This document shows positions 11,069-21,905 of a stretch of 64,000 nt of DNA, piece by piece. Under the pieces are notes generated by a model. It saw nothing but the letters and a program-made list of their open reading frames with translations, searched no databases and was not told where the DNA came from. The position numbers and the translations under genes were made by a program. Position 1 is the first letter of the stretch. Each line of letters opens with the position of its first letter. The stretch is from Oegoconia quadripuncta (lineage: Eukaryota > Arthropoda > Insecta > Lepidoptera > Autostichidae), in the NCBI GenBank assembly GCA_949316235.1, contig OX438749.1:11674914-11738913 (forward strand). Reading direction: 5' to 3'.

Positions 11069-14000
11069 AGACATTGTTTTGACTTATTTTTAATATTATT
11101 CAATATTAATTTCGCACTAAACAAAAATTTATTGGTCACCGCACATAGCTATTGTGATTGTAAATGCTTATTAGGTACCTAAAACTATTTACAGCAATCG
11201 GGGATATAATTAAATTATGTAAAGGATGAATCATTAGATGTAGTCCAGTATCTTAAGGTTCCTAATATTTTGAACATATTTCCTAAAAAAATCGATTGCC
11301 GAGACGAAATATTACACCACAATTTGTCAAAAATATAAGTAAATATTTCACTGTCATAACTTTAATGTAAGTTTTAAATACCTAAACAAGCTTCCGATAT
11401 GTTATACAACTTATAGGTAATCTATCCGTGTGAAATAAATTAGGAACTTTAAGTACATATCATTACTGGGCTAATGTAAGGTGGTTGGTTAGATTCTACT
11501 GAAATTAAATTTAATTGGCAAGTCAAATTGTAGACAACAATATGGTGTAACAATAATGTTTGCATGCCTAAATCTACGTGATAAGGTGTATGAAAGACTA
11601 ATTTATTACTTATTATTTTTGCCTTCTTAGGAGTGCTAATCCAGCGCCTAACGATTTATGATTTTTTCGAATATTTTTTCTAACGGAAAGTGCTATTTAG
11701 TACTGTATAACAAAATTCATAGTTGCTACCACCACTCATATTGAACGTTGAAATGGTGCCCACAAAAATTGCTTCCATGAAACAATTGCTTTCTCGATAC
11801 TTTAGGAGAATCAAAACATTGACGTCAGGATAGCGGATCATCTGACCTGGTGTAGAATTTCTGAAATTTTCATATACCAATTTTTGCTTCCTTTAAAGTT
11901 TTTACACCTAGACCCTGTAATTATCAAAGAAATGAAAGTGTTGATCAATCATTTTAATGCTAAAAACGCACTCATAAATGTTTAGATTCTACTAGAATAT
12001 CTAGGACACGCCAAAACGCCATTACTAGTGACTGGACATTCTGACGATGACTACCAATAATACCCTATGTTTTCAATAGTTACAAATGTGTTTGAAAAAA
12101 TATGGGGTTACATACTATGCTACATCACATAATTATGCATTTTTGAATTGTACATTCATACACAACATTTTTGCTAGCTGGGCACTAATTCAGAACAGAT
12201 TCTAGCTTATAGGAGTAACGGATACTAAAATCTAATCATTTTCACAATTGCCGTACTGTCTCACTACGGCGGCGTAATGTCATATGAATTATAATTATAT
12301 AGTATTCTATGGTAATGTAATGAACGTGCTATTTAACTCGACCTGTAGCTCCAGAATGCATACATTGAGTAGTAGGCAAGATTTATCACTCGTTGGGCAC
12401 GGTAGTCGAAGCTTGGTGCGTTCCTTGGATGAGTGACCACTAGTAATTTTCTTATGAGTGTCCTCGTGCTTCGGAGCGATTGTTTTCAATTGAGATCTAA
12501 ACACTGTTAAATGGCCACTAGTCTTACACGAAACCGCTCTGGACCCGCGAAGTGCGAGGAGGACTTAGCAATGGGAACGTAAGGCTGTTGATGGCGATGA
12601 ATAATATAAAGAATGTGTCTATGTACGGGTCAAGTATTTATACGTGTTCAGATGATACCTCATGCATTTTTGACAGGTGGTATTCATTTAACTTTAAAGG
12701 AAAATAACCCTAACAAAATTGATTTACATATAATTATTATAAAAAGTTATGTGTATTTAAGGGACCCTTTGATTTCTTATTAGTGTCCGACCGAAGGTCA
12801 ATTTGTCGACTGAAGCCGAAGCAGTTTCAGCTGTCATCTTCAACTTCAGCCTAAGACAATGCCGATGGTGCAAGTAGACTCGAACGTATGACTTGAAAAA
12901 GTAGACTTACCTACTGTAAATATATAAATAAGACCATTACGACACGAATTTGAATAAATGGCAATCAGTCAACCTCGATTTCCAGGGGAGTAATGCCCGT
13001 AAATCATGAAACTTCATGAGATTAAAATAAATTTATAACCCCCGACGACGCAAGGGTATAAATGTAAAGCCTTTGTGTATGGCATTGTAGAGCGCCAAAT
13101 CGGTTGAACCGATTCTGATTTTTTTTCTGTTCGAAAGCTAGTATTTAGGTGATGTTGTTAGCCGTGTTTGATGGAAATTGGTTCTGCCGTTTCCAAGATA
13201 TTTATTATATTTTCTTAATTTGCTCAGAAACAACAGCATTGTTACAAATTATTTTACAGAGAACTATTACCAAACTTATGCCAATTAAAAATTCTCATTA
13301 TTTTACTAACAATGGTTATTCTTAAAATATCTAGCTTATACAGTTAGTTTGTATACCAGTGGCGAAGGGTGGATATCAACAGAAGGGAACTCGCACTTAT
13401 GTGAAGTGAAAGATGAAAACATGTGGAACTGAAAGAGACAGATGATGTATGATCTATAATATTGACCTCTTCGCTACTGATACCCAGATAAATATTTCAA
13501 TGGTTGCGGGAGTTTCCTAAATGTTCAACTTATAGTTATATATTTTTAAGTTAACCACAATCCTAGTGCTATTAAAGCATTGTTCAAAAATAATGTATAC
13601 ATAACAGCCCGATAATATTGATAATCATATATGAAGATTTGGTAGGATGTATTTTTTTGGCATTTCAATTGAAAGTGCTTTTTCGGCCGAAGGGGGACAA
13701 AAGAAACCAAAAGTTCGGTCGGACACTTTTTAGCACACCCTGTTACATCAGGTACGAGTAATTTTCAAAATGCTTCTTTTTAAGAGTTGACAAATTGAAA
13801 CGTTTTAGTATAACATGATATTGTTAATAAATGCATGCCAACATTGCAAACACTCATCAAATGGATGGTTGGTATAAATTATTGACTTATTGTCTAGTTA
13901 GTCACAATTAAAGAATGACTTGAGCAATACCTATTGCGCAATTTTTAATGACCCTTATCGAAACGAAGACACGGTAAGTTTATGGATTGAATCTTATTAG

Positions 14001-17000
14001 AACCGATCCGCACTCACGCATATTGTGCATCCCACTCCGGCCCAATCAAAAATGTTATAATTAGTGAGGTTCAACCCTCATACAAACCAAACATTCTAAA
14101 TAAATAAAGCTATGTTATATAATAATAGTAGGTATGTCTATGAATCAACTTCAGCTTAGAAAATAAAGGTGACCGTCAATGTTTTTAGAATAGTTGTAGG
14201 ACTATTAGTTTATCTAAAATTTACATCCATGGGTCCTATTTCAGATCCATTACAACGATAAGGAACACTAACCAGGTGAACAGATCATATTTAGCCCATA
14301 GCTAAATACACGAACAATAAACGAACACTGCTGCGTCCATTCCATTATGCACAAAAAGGATAAATACATTCGCAAATTATTTAAAATGTAATATCTAAAT
14401 AATATTAGTTTATAAAACTTTACATTGTTAACAATTTCATACATACATCTTTATCTATTATTTACATAAAGTATCTTTCCAAAATATTTTTTGTTCACCA
14501 CTATAAACTAACAGCCAGATAAATATATAAATATAAACAGAGAATCCGGAATAGTTCCATACGGTTTTATACAATCTACTATATGCGTTCCAAATTGCCT
14601 TATTTCTGTCATGGAAAATGACCAAAAAGAAATTCGTCATTCATATAATAAATATGGGGAACTCGCATATACAACGTAAGTTGTCAAAAAGGCGCAGATC
14701 TGGCAAACAGTACATTAAAGAAACTGTCATATATGCCGCAAATCAAGTTGCTAGACTCCGGTGGGTAGGCCCAAATCAGTTTACATTTAATTCATTTCTT
14801 TAACAATTCTTAACTATTTCATATTACAATCACAGATATTAAGTAAAATAAGAAAATGTGATATCATCACAGTGAGCTACATTTGTGATATTTAGCGAGT
14901 GTATAATATCATAAAGCGATGTTTAGATTCGTCTAGTATCACTATGCGTATTATCGCTAAGGGCCACGACTCGCCACGGAGCCGGGATGAGGCGGCTAGT
15001 CTTAGTTCTTGAGTACGCACCTGTAGTCCTTATTGACGTCCGAGCTTGAGTTTGGTGAATGCTCTTTAGGTCTAACCGTACCACGACACGATGCTAACTT
15101 TGATTCCAAAGCCTACAATGAAGAAAAGTACACAACATGAATATGTTAATATTAGTAATGATGATAGGAAATTAATATGAGGTTACAGCCACCACCATAC
15201 GTTGCTGAAAGCCAAAACCACAAATATCAATGACTTTGTGCCAAATGAATGACTTGCTATTTACATATTTTTGTATCTATGTAATTATATAGACATCGAA
15301 GCAAGTTGCTGGCCGTAAGAAGTGTCTACAGCAGGGCACGTGATGGTTAACTTTGTTCCCTCAAGCGTGTCACGGGTAATCGAACATCGTGACACTCAAC
15401 ATTTTTGGGTCTAGGTAAAAACATATTGTGCAAATATACAATGAGCGCGACAGCGCTACACAACTACGTATGAAACGGAGAGGGATGGGGCGAAAGAAAT
15501 CAACGGGTGTGATGTGACTATGAACTGTAATGTATCAAAATAATTGTGTGGATCAAACAATGGATACTGTTACTGTTTTACTTTACGGACTCCACACCCT
15601 AGTTCTAAAGAGCAGTTAAATCACAATACGAAGAGCAATAGTCACAGGTGGGTTGCCGAAAACACTAATACAGTGTTTTTCATCTTACACAGGTTGATCG
15701 GTAAAGGATTCCTTTCAAGATGTGATAGTATTAATGATTAATAGTACACTCAATAACTAATGAATACTCTTACAAATGTATTTTTTTATTTGTTGAGAAT
15801 TATCACACCTTGGAAGTAATCTAACCTTTTATCAATTATCCTGTATATAACACCTATAATTTGTAAAGAGATACGTTATTCTTATTTATATGCATAAATG
15901 TCCTTTATAAATATTATATAAACAAATGCAATTTAGTGATAAAAATTCTCTCAGTGACTATACAAGTCACATAAAATTGCGCGTATTACCTATAGTTTAA
16001 TGTCCAAAAATCCTCGTGATTCGTCTATCATGTCATCATATAGTATAATCGGCAACTAAAATAAGCTCTAATTAATATAATTTTGTAAATTAGGAGAAAT
16101 GATTTTCATCAAATTTTAACTCTTGCAATGAACTTGACATTATACCATATTCTTTTCGGGAGTCAGTTTACACGTACAAATTAGGGTATTTTGCTGAATG
16201 TACCATAACCACTCTCCTTTGCATGCATGTCTATTCCTCTTCTGTTGTAATTACGCATCCAGAAGAAATTTGCTAATTTATTAGTAGAGATAAGTTTGAT
16301 TTGCTATCAACTGTACGTATTAACTAATATTCCTGTAAAAATATTGACTAATGTAATGTTGAAATTTATATTACCTATTAATTCATAATCTCACCCACAT
16401 ATCATTTTACAAACGTTCCATTAATGGATATGTACGTGCATAAAAAAATATGAAATTATTTTGTAACTACAAAACTACGGGATTACTCATGGCCTATATG
16501 AAAATACAGAAAGCAATTCATAATATAACAATTACTAATACTCACGAAGCAAATACAAGGGGGCGTCGTAATGCCGATTATAAACCACGAGTCCGCGGTA
16601 ATAACCTACATTTAAACAGTACAGAACTCAAGATTCCTGCAGCACATTCGAGTCAAAAAGAAATCGGAATGCGCTCCAGTACATTTTTACCGCAGGGCGG
16701 GGTGAGAGGAATGCGAATCCCCTCCTTCATTAACTACTAAGAACCACCTCTAAATATTAATGGCACATCTAGTGGTAAATAGCATATTCGTATCACTTTC
16801 AACCGTTCTCAACAATCTGTGACTACTTCGCGGCAGATGGTGTTGTAATATACCTCTATACAAAATATTAAGCATTCGATGATTAGAGTACATTTCTACT
16901 TCTAAGTGCTTCTGTAAATGAGGCAAATCTTTCAATTTGGTCCACAAATACAAATCCACATAATCTGTTTTAAAATTAAAACTGTGTTAAATAACAGTAA

Positions 17001-17216
17001 TTTTTGGTGATATCGCGGGTCCTGCCCCCTTTCTTTGTTATCATGTTTTCATTAAACAAAAAACCGAGGCATACTATAGTTCTATCGGTGCGATGGCATT
17101 TGAGAGTCCGCGACGAACACGAGGTAAAATACAATATTTTGATTTCACGGGACAGAGTCGTATAACATTATATAAATGCTACTACTAGACATAAGCCTCC
17201 CATTGCTTTCCATGGG
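11069..17216. other. Intergenic region between PIGQ and nudE (proximal part)
   Basis: About 6 kb with no supportable gene. The open frames here are short, AT-biased and lack family resemblance or splice context. One probable non-autonomous element at 12783-13726 is listed separately. The rest is unremarkable AT-rich sequence, some of it probably old repeat. Confidence 0.5.
12783..13726. repeat. Probable non-autonomous DNA element with GTGTCCGACCGAA ends
   Basis: GTGTCCGACCGAA at 12783-12795 is matched exactly in inverse at 13714-13726. The adjacent bases are CT-rich and purine-rich and also loosely complementary. Inside is a common dispersed repeat (about 13035-13210). There is no transposase frame. 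The ends could be chance in a region this AT-rich, but the GC-rich 13-bp match makes that unlikely. Confidence 0.5.
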
Positions 17217-17225
17217 ATAATTTGG

Positions 17226-17550
17226 GTGAGCATCAGAATGACTGCCCAAAGTGACAGATCAGTTTTAAAATATTACTAAGATTCAATACCTATTTGGTAC
17301 TATTTAATACCTTTGTTAAGATATTTGGTACCTAAGTAATAACTAAGAAAATTAATTAAACAAATGGCCAGTCATTCTGATGTCTGAATGACCACCCACA
17401 TTTAGAATCTCCACGAAAAAGGCTACGAAATTTAATTTTGCCTATATACAAATTTAGTACCTATTTAGTACCTATACATATATTTTTTTCTAGATTATCA
17501 AGGCAACAAATAAAAAAAATATGAGCAAAAAATGTTTTATTGACATTTTA
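17226..17550. repeat. MULE left terminal inverted repeat
   Basis: Pairs with about 21374-21697. It contains internal sub-repeats such as TTTAGTACCTATTTAGTACC and a second, inner copy of the GTCATTCTGAT word near 17372. Confidence 0.8.
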
Positions 17551-17571
17551 TAAAAATATAAAAAAGGAACA

Positions 17572-20500
17572 TTAATCTTTTCTTGCATATAAAATGCAAT
17601 GTGCGTAGAAACTTTTACAGCTTTTTGTTATTCTGGTAGACAAATCGTCAAAACATTGCCATTTTGTGCCCCTGCGGCAATGGGATTTATAATGTCCAAT
17701 ACTATTGAAACCGGGTGCAGGAACAAATTCAATAACAGACAAGAGTTTATATTCAGTATCTTTTAACGTCATATTTCTTAGTAATTCAGAAAGAAATATT
17801 TTTTTATCAGACTCGGGTTCAAAAATCATGATATCTTTTAAACTATAATCAACAGCTTTTGTGCCATTGCAATTAAACTTTCTGCAAGTCGACATGTTGT
17901 TTTCAGACATTATTGTCGATTCGGCAGACTCGCTTAAGGTGTGTTTACTAAAATCAAGAGGCAAGAACATTTTCTTTTTACTTTGTTTGTTAGGCATTCG
18001 ATATTTGAACACGACTCTTGAATGCCAGCGCTATATATATTTTTATCAATCAAAATTCTCTCAACTATATATGCAACATTGCATTCACATGTTACGAAAG
18101 TCATCCCATTGTTGTCAATATTTGTATCAAAATATGTTTTCAAAATCTCTCCACGTAGTTTGTATATATCTGCTGTATTATCATTGGCAGCAATCATTTT
18201 TATGAATTTAAAATACTCATCATCAGTATCGCATAAAGTTCTGCTGAATTTATAAGTTTCTACCATTCCGACAGCAAGCGTTTGTGAGACCGAGTCAAAT
18301 GTGTTCGAAATAATAGTGTATTTACCTGCAAAGTGTGTTATAGAACCATTTCTCAATAAAGGTATTTTCTGAAGTATGTTTTTTTCCTTTATAGTTTTTT
18401 TGTTCCCTTTTTTCTTAGCTAAACCTTTCCAATTCTCTATTAATGAAGGACTGTCAGCAAATATAGACTCATCTTTTACTATTCCTGTATTCGGTTTTCC
18501 TTCTTTATCTTCAGTCTGATGTAATTTCCTTTTCTTTAGAGTCCTCTTCTTATAGACCAGGTTTAACGAACTGTGAGCAGCCTTTAATTCTCCAGAAAGA
18601 AATTCAACATGTGTCTGTACGAATTCATCGATACGATATTATCTGTCTGTCTTGGTATTAATTTTACATAGATATGTTTTTAAAGTTTTAAAGTAACTTT
18701 CCACATTTGATGATGTGGGATCTAGTTCTTTCGAATCATAAGTCCATCTCATTATGTTCGACCATAGTGGAAGCTGTCGCATTAGGCGAACTAAAGTATT
18801 AAGAAACTCAGGAAAATAGTATAAATTATCATGTGAATTAGCAGCATCACCTTCTGTAAGAGTGACTATTAGTTTTTCGGCATCAATAGCGTTATAAAAC
18901 CATGTAGGCATTTTTGAAGAAGCGGTCATTACACGTTTATCCTCTGTTAATATAGATTTGTGATGGGGTTCTGAGATTTTAGTCGTGTCTACAATTTCAA
19001 TTTCAGATTCGTTCGTTCGCTGAAAAGAAGCCAAACTTTTCAATCTGATTTTTGCTTCTTCGCACCTCGTTTTTTCTCCATGAGTACCTATCTAGCCCAT
19101 CGTATTTATTTAGACATAATGTAATCATGTCACAAACAATTTGTTTAACTTTGTTATAATCGTCGCAGCGTTTTGTTTCTAAAAGACATTTAATGTAAAA
19201 GAATTTAGTTCTCTGATCAATGTGCTTGAAACATGGTAAATTAAAGATAATCTTAATAAAATGACTTGTGTCTATTCGAATGTAGCATTGATCAGGTGTT
19301 TGCAGATTAGTTTCCAATTTAGCATAAGATTCATTTACGTACTCTTTTGTGGAATTACAGTTTGTAAATGCCCTTACCGCAGCTCCGATCAAAGCCGATG
19401 AATCATCTAAGACGACTTCATGTGGGGTTTCATTATTTTGATTTTTCTTAAAAGTATGAAGCCAGTTGCATATAGCGTCCATAGTATGATTATCGCTTAT
19501 CATCTGTGCAATAGGCACGCTACGGTCATTGTAGACAGAAACCATGACGCACAAATAAAAAAAGATCGATTTAGTTAAAATAAGGTCTTTATTTGCTCCA
19601 AAAGGCTTGAAAATGCTTCCAGTGGCATCAACACTTAGCACAGTCCTTTGCCTTTTTTTGTAATCTTGGAAATATTTTTCTTGATCCAACGTCCAATAGT
19701 AAATGCAGAATGGTAAAACTGATATAAATCTAATTACAGTTTCGTACGTGGGTGAATTTGACATTATCCATAAGGACAAGATTTGGTTTGGATCGTAATG
19801 CCAGCTTTTACGAGACTCGTACTTTATTTGCCTTAAAGCACCAACAGTGGGTAAGTGCCCCGGTTCACGATCACCAGTGTTCATAACAATGAACTGATAT
19901 AACAATATCAGTCAAACGATTTCGAATCGTGACAGCCGATTCATATTTTAGTTCGTTACTAAGCTCACGTCGTTTAATAGGTGATAGTTTGATTTTCTTT
20001 GCTATTAAATTATGTTTGAAATTCTGGTCAATGTCATGTACGTTGCAAATACATCGGACAATTTTATCAGTTGGCCAATTAATTGTGACCTGTATTTGTG
20101 CATGGCATTGCTTACAAGAGCCGAAACATTTTACAGTCTTATTTAATTTGATTGAGTAATTATGAAATATCCAACTGCACTCACCACGATCTTTCTTCCA
20201 TATTTCTTCTCTAAGCAAATCAGCCCACTGGTGCTTTGGAAGTACTGTCCTATAGCGAAAAGATAACGTGGCTTTCGTTCGCTTGCTACATTGTGTGATA
20301 GGTTTGATCTTATCCCATTGATAAATATCGATTAAGAATTAAAACTTCCTGCTGCAGGGCGCTTTTGTTAAGATGATTTGTTCCTCACTGATGTCATTAA
20401 TATTATATTTAGTACAATTATCCGATTCGACACCGTCGCCAAAAAAAAAGGAGTCATAGTTTTTTTTCACTGATAAATACAGTGCTTTTGTTGACATTCG

Positions 20501-20644
20501 AAACGATAATAATTGACTGATTTCCTCGAACACTGAGTCATACGGTGAAGGAATGTCATTTCTATTGGCAAAATATTTGCCGAATTCACAAAAAACTTTC
20601 TTTTGTTCTTCTAAAGACACTAAATGTCGCCTGCCCCTCTTCAT
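17572..20644 (-). pseudogene. MULE transposase with C-terminal ubiquitin-protease-like domain, disabled
   Basis: The minus-strand coding region can be followed from an ATG at 20644 to the TAA ending at 17572. Five lesions interrupt it: in-frame TAA at 20339-20341 and 18639-18641, and frame changes near 19.90, 19.02 and 17.98 kb. Order of parts: an N-terminal segment; a Cys/His cluster near 20.1 kb (CFGSCKQCH); a DDE-like core with SVDATGSIFK and EVVLDDSSALIGA; a VESYFKTLK segment; then a domain resembling USP (C19) deubiquitinases. That last domain has a Cys-box-like NTFDSVSQTL, a Cys-rich finger (CECN, ESCSNIEC) and a His-box-like GHYKSHCRRGTKWQCFDD. The catalytic Cys position reads Phe (TTT). 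The lesions might partly be introns, but no good splice pairs were evident. Confidence 0.7.
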
Positions 20645-21320
20645 GGTAAGTTAGCAAAAATAACCACACAATCAATTGCATGAATTACGACTTAATGAAA
20701 TTAGCCTCAAATTACGTAAGATCAACTTGAAATAACGCTTCAACCAGCAACTATCGATCACATAACGTTTGATGGAAAATTTCGTTCTACCCACATATCA
20801 GTTTTTATCAGTAACTTTGGTCGGAAATTGTTATGGCCACACTGCTGTTATTTTGTTATTTAATAATCGTTGCAAAATGAACTTAAATATGCTACTATTT
20901 TCTGAGGTCGTAAATAAATTTAAATATAAGTACATTGTAAAGCATTCATATAAAATCCATTGATTTTTTATTTAGACGTTAGGAAAAAGTTACTGATTTG
21001 ACTAGTTGGAAAGTAGACTATTGCCGTTAGTTATGTTTGCTTTTTGTGAACCAATTTTGAAAACTGAGTGATGTCCTTTATGTCTTTAGTCGAAAAAAAA
21101 GATACTGCTTTGTGAATTCAAAAAATAACTTTAGCGGTAGAAAGGACATTCTTTCAAGGCATGATTCAGATATTCGATAGATTTTGTAAATTTTTTAACA
21201 TATCAAATAACAGAAAAAGTATTAAACAACATACTTACGTCGTAATCATACCTAATCGTAACTACCTTTTCTAATGTGGCTTTATATGCAAGAAAAGATT
21301 AATATGTTCCTTTATTATAT

Positions 21321-21378
21321 TTTTTATTATGTGCATAATTGAGTTGTGTTTACAACTCAATTATGCACATAATAAAAA
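21321..21378. repeat. Perfect 27-bp hairpin at the inner edge of the MULE right end
   Basis: The arms 21321-21347 and 21352-21378 are exact inverted copies (core ATTATGTGCATAATTGAGTT) with a GTTT loop. It sits where the right inverted repeat ends and upstream of the element's coding start. The left end has no equivalent hairpin. Confidence 0.8.
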
Positions 21379-21697
21379 TTTCAATAAAATATTTTTTGCT
21401 CATATTTTTTTTATTTGTTGTTTTGATAATCTAGAAAAAATATATATTTAGGTACTAAATAGGTACTAAATTTGTATATAGGCAAAATTGAATTTCGTAG
21501 CCTTTTTCGTGGAGATTCTAAATGTGGGTGGTCATTCAGACATCAGAATGACTGGCCATTTGTTTAATTGATTTTCTTAGTTATTACTTAGGTACCAAAT
21601 ATCTTAACAAAGGTATTAAATAGTACCAAATAGGTATTGAATCTTAGTAATATTTTAAAACAGATCTGTCACTTTGGGCAGTCATTCTGATGCTCAC
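21374..21697. repeat. MULE right terminal inverted repeat
   Basis: Inverted partner of 17226-17550, ending GATGCTCAC just before the 9-bp target duplication. It contains AATAAA on the minus strand at 21410-21415, which could serve transcripts of nudE running into the element. Confidence 0.8.
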
Positions 21698-21905
21698 ATA
21701 ATTTGGTCTAATTGCCGCGGAGGGCTGGTGCCACAAAACCTTTTGGGAGCTCCACACCAATGAAACTGCTGCCCATTTGAGACTGGTCTCTACTTTACTC
21801 TGCCGGGAACAACAGCTCTACAGCATAAAGACATTGACACAATACACCTCCTGTATTTGCTCCGTGATAATACTCTGTAAGAAATATAAACTACTAATGA
21901 TTTCA

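Larger units (their letters stand above)
17217..21706 (-). mobile_element. Mutator-like (MULE) DNA transposon, complete ends, decayed coding region
   Basis: The element proper is 17226-21697 (4,472 bp). It is flanked by an exact 9-bp direct repeat ATAATTTGG at 17217-17225 and 21698-21706. The terminal inverted repeats start GTGAGCATCAGAATGACTGC and run about 325 bp (17226-17550 and about 21374-21697) with scattered mismatches. A 9-bp duplication plus long inverted repeats is the signature of the Mutator superfamily. Coding capacity is on the minus strand (17572-20644). The element lies 200 bp beyond the stop codon of nudE and in the same orientation. Confidence 0.85.

Noticed and set aside
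14458..14803. Overlapping frames on both strands as a possible small gene
   Set aside because: AT-driven frames, no motif, no splice or poly(A) context.
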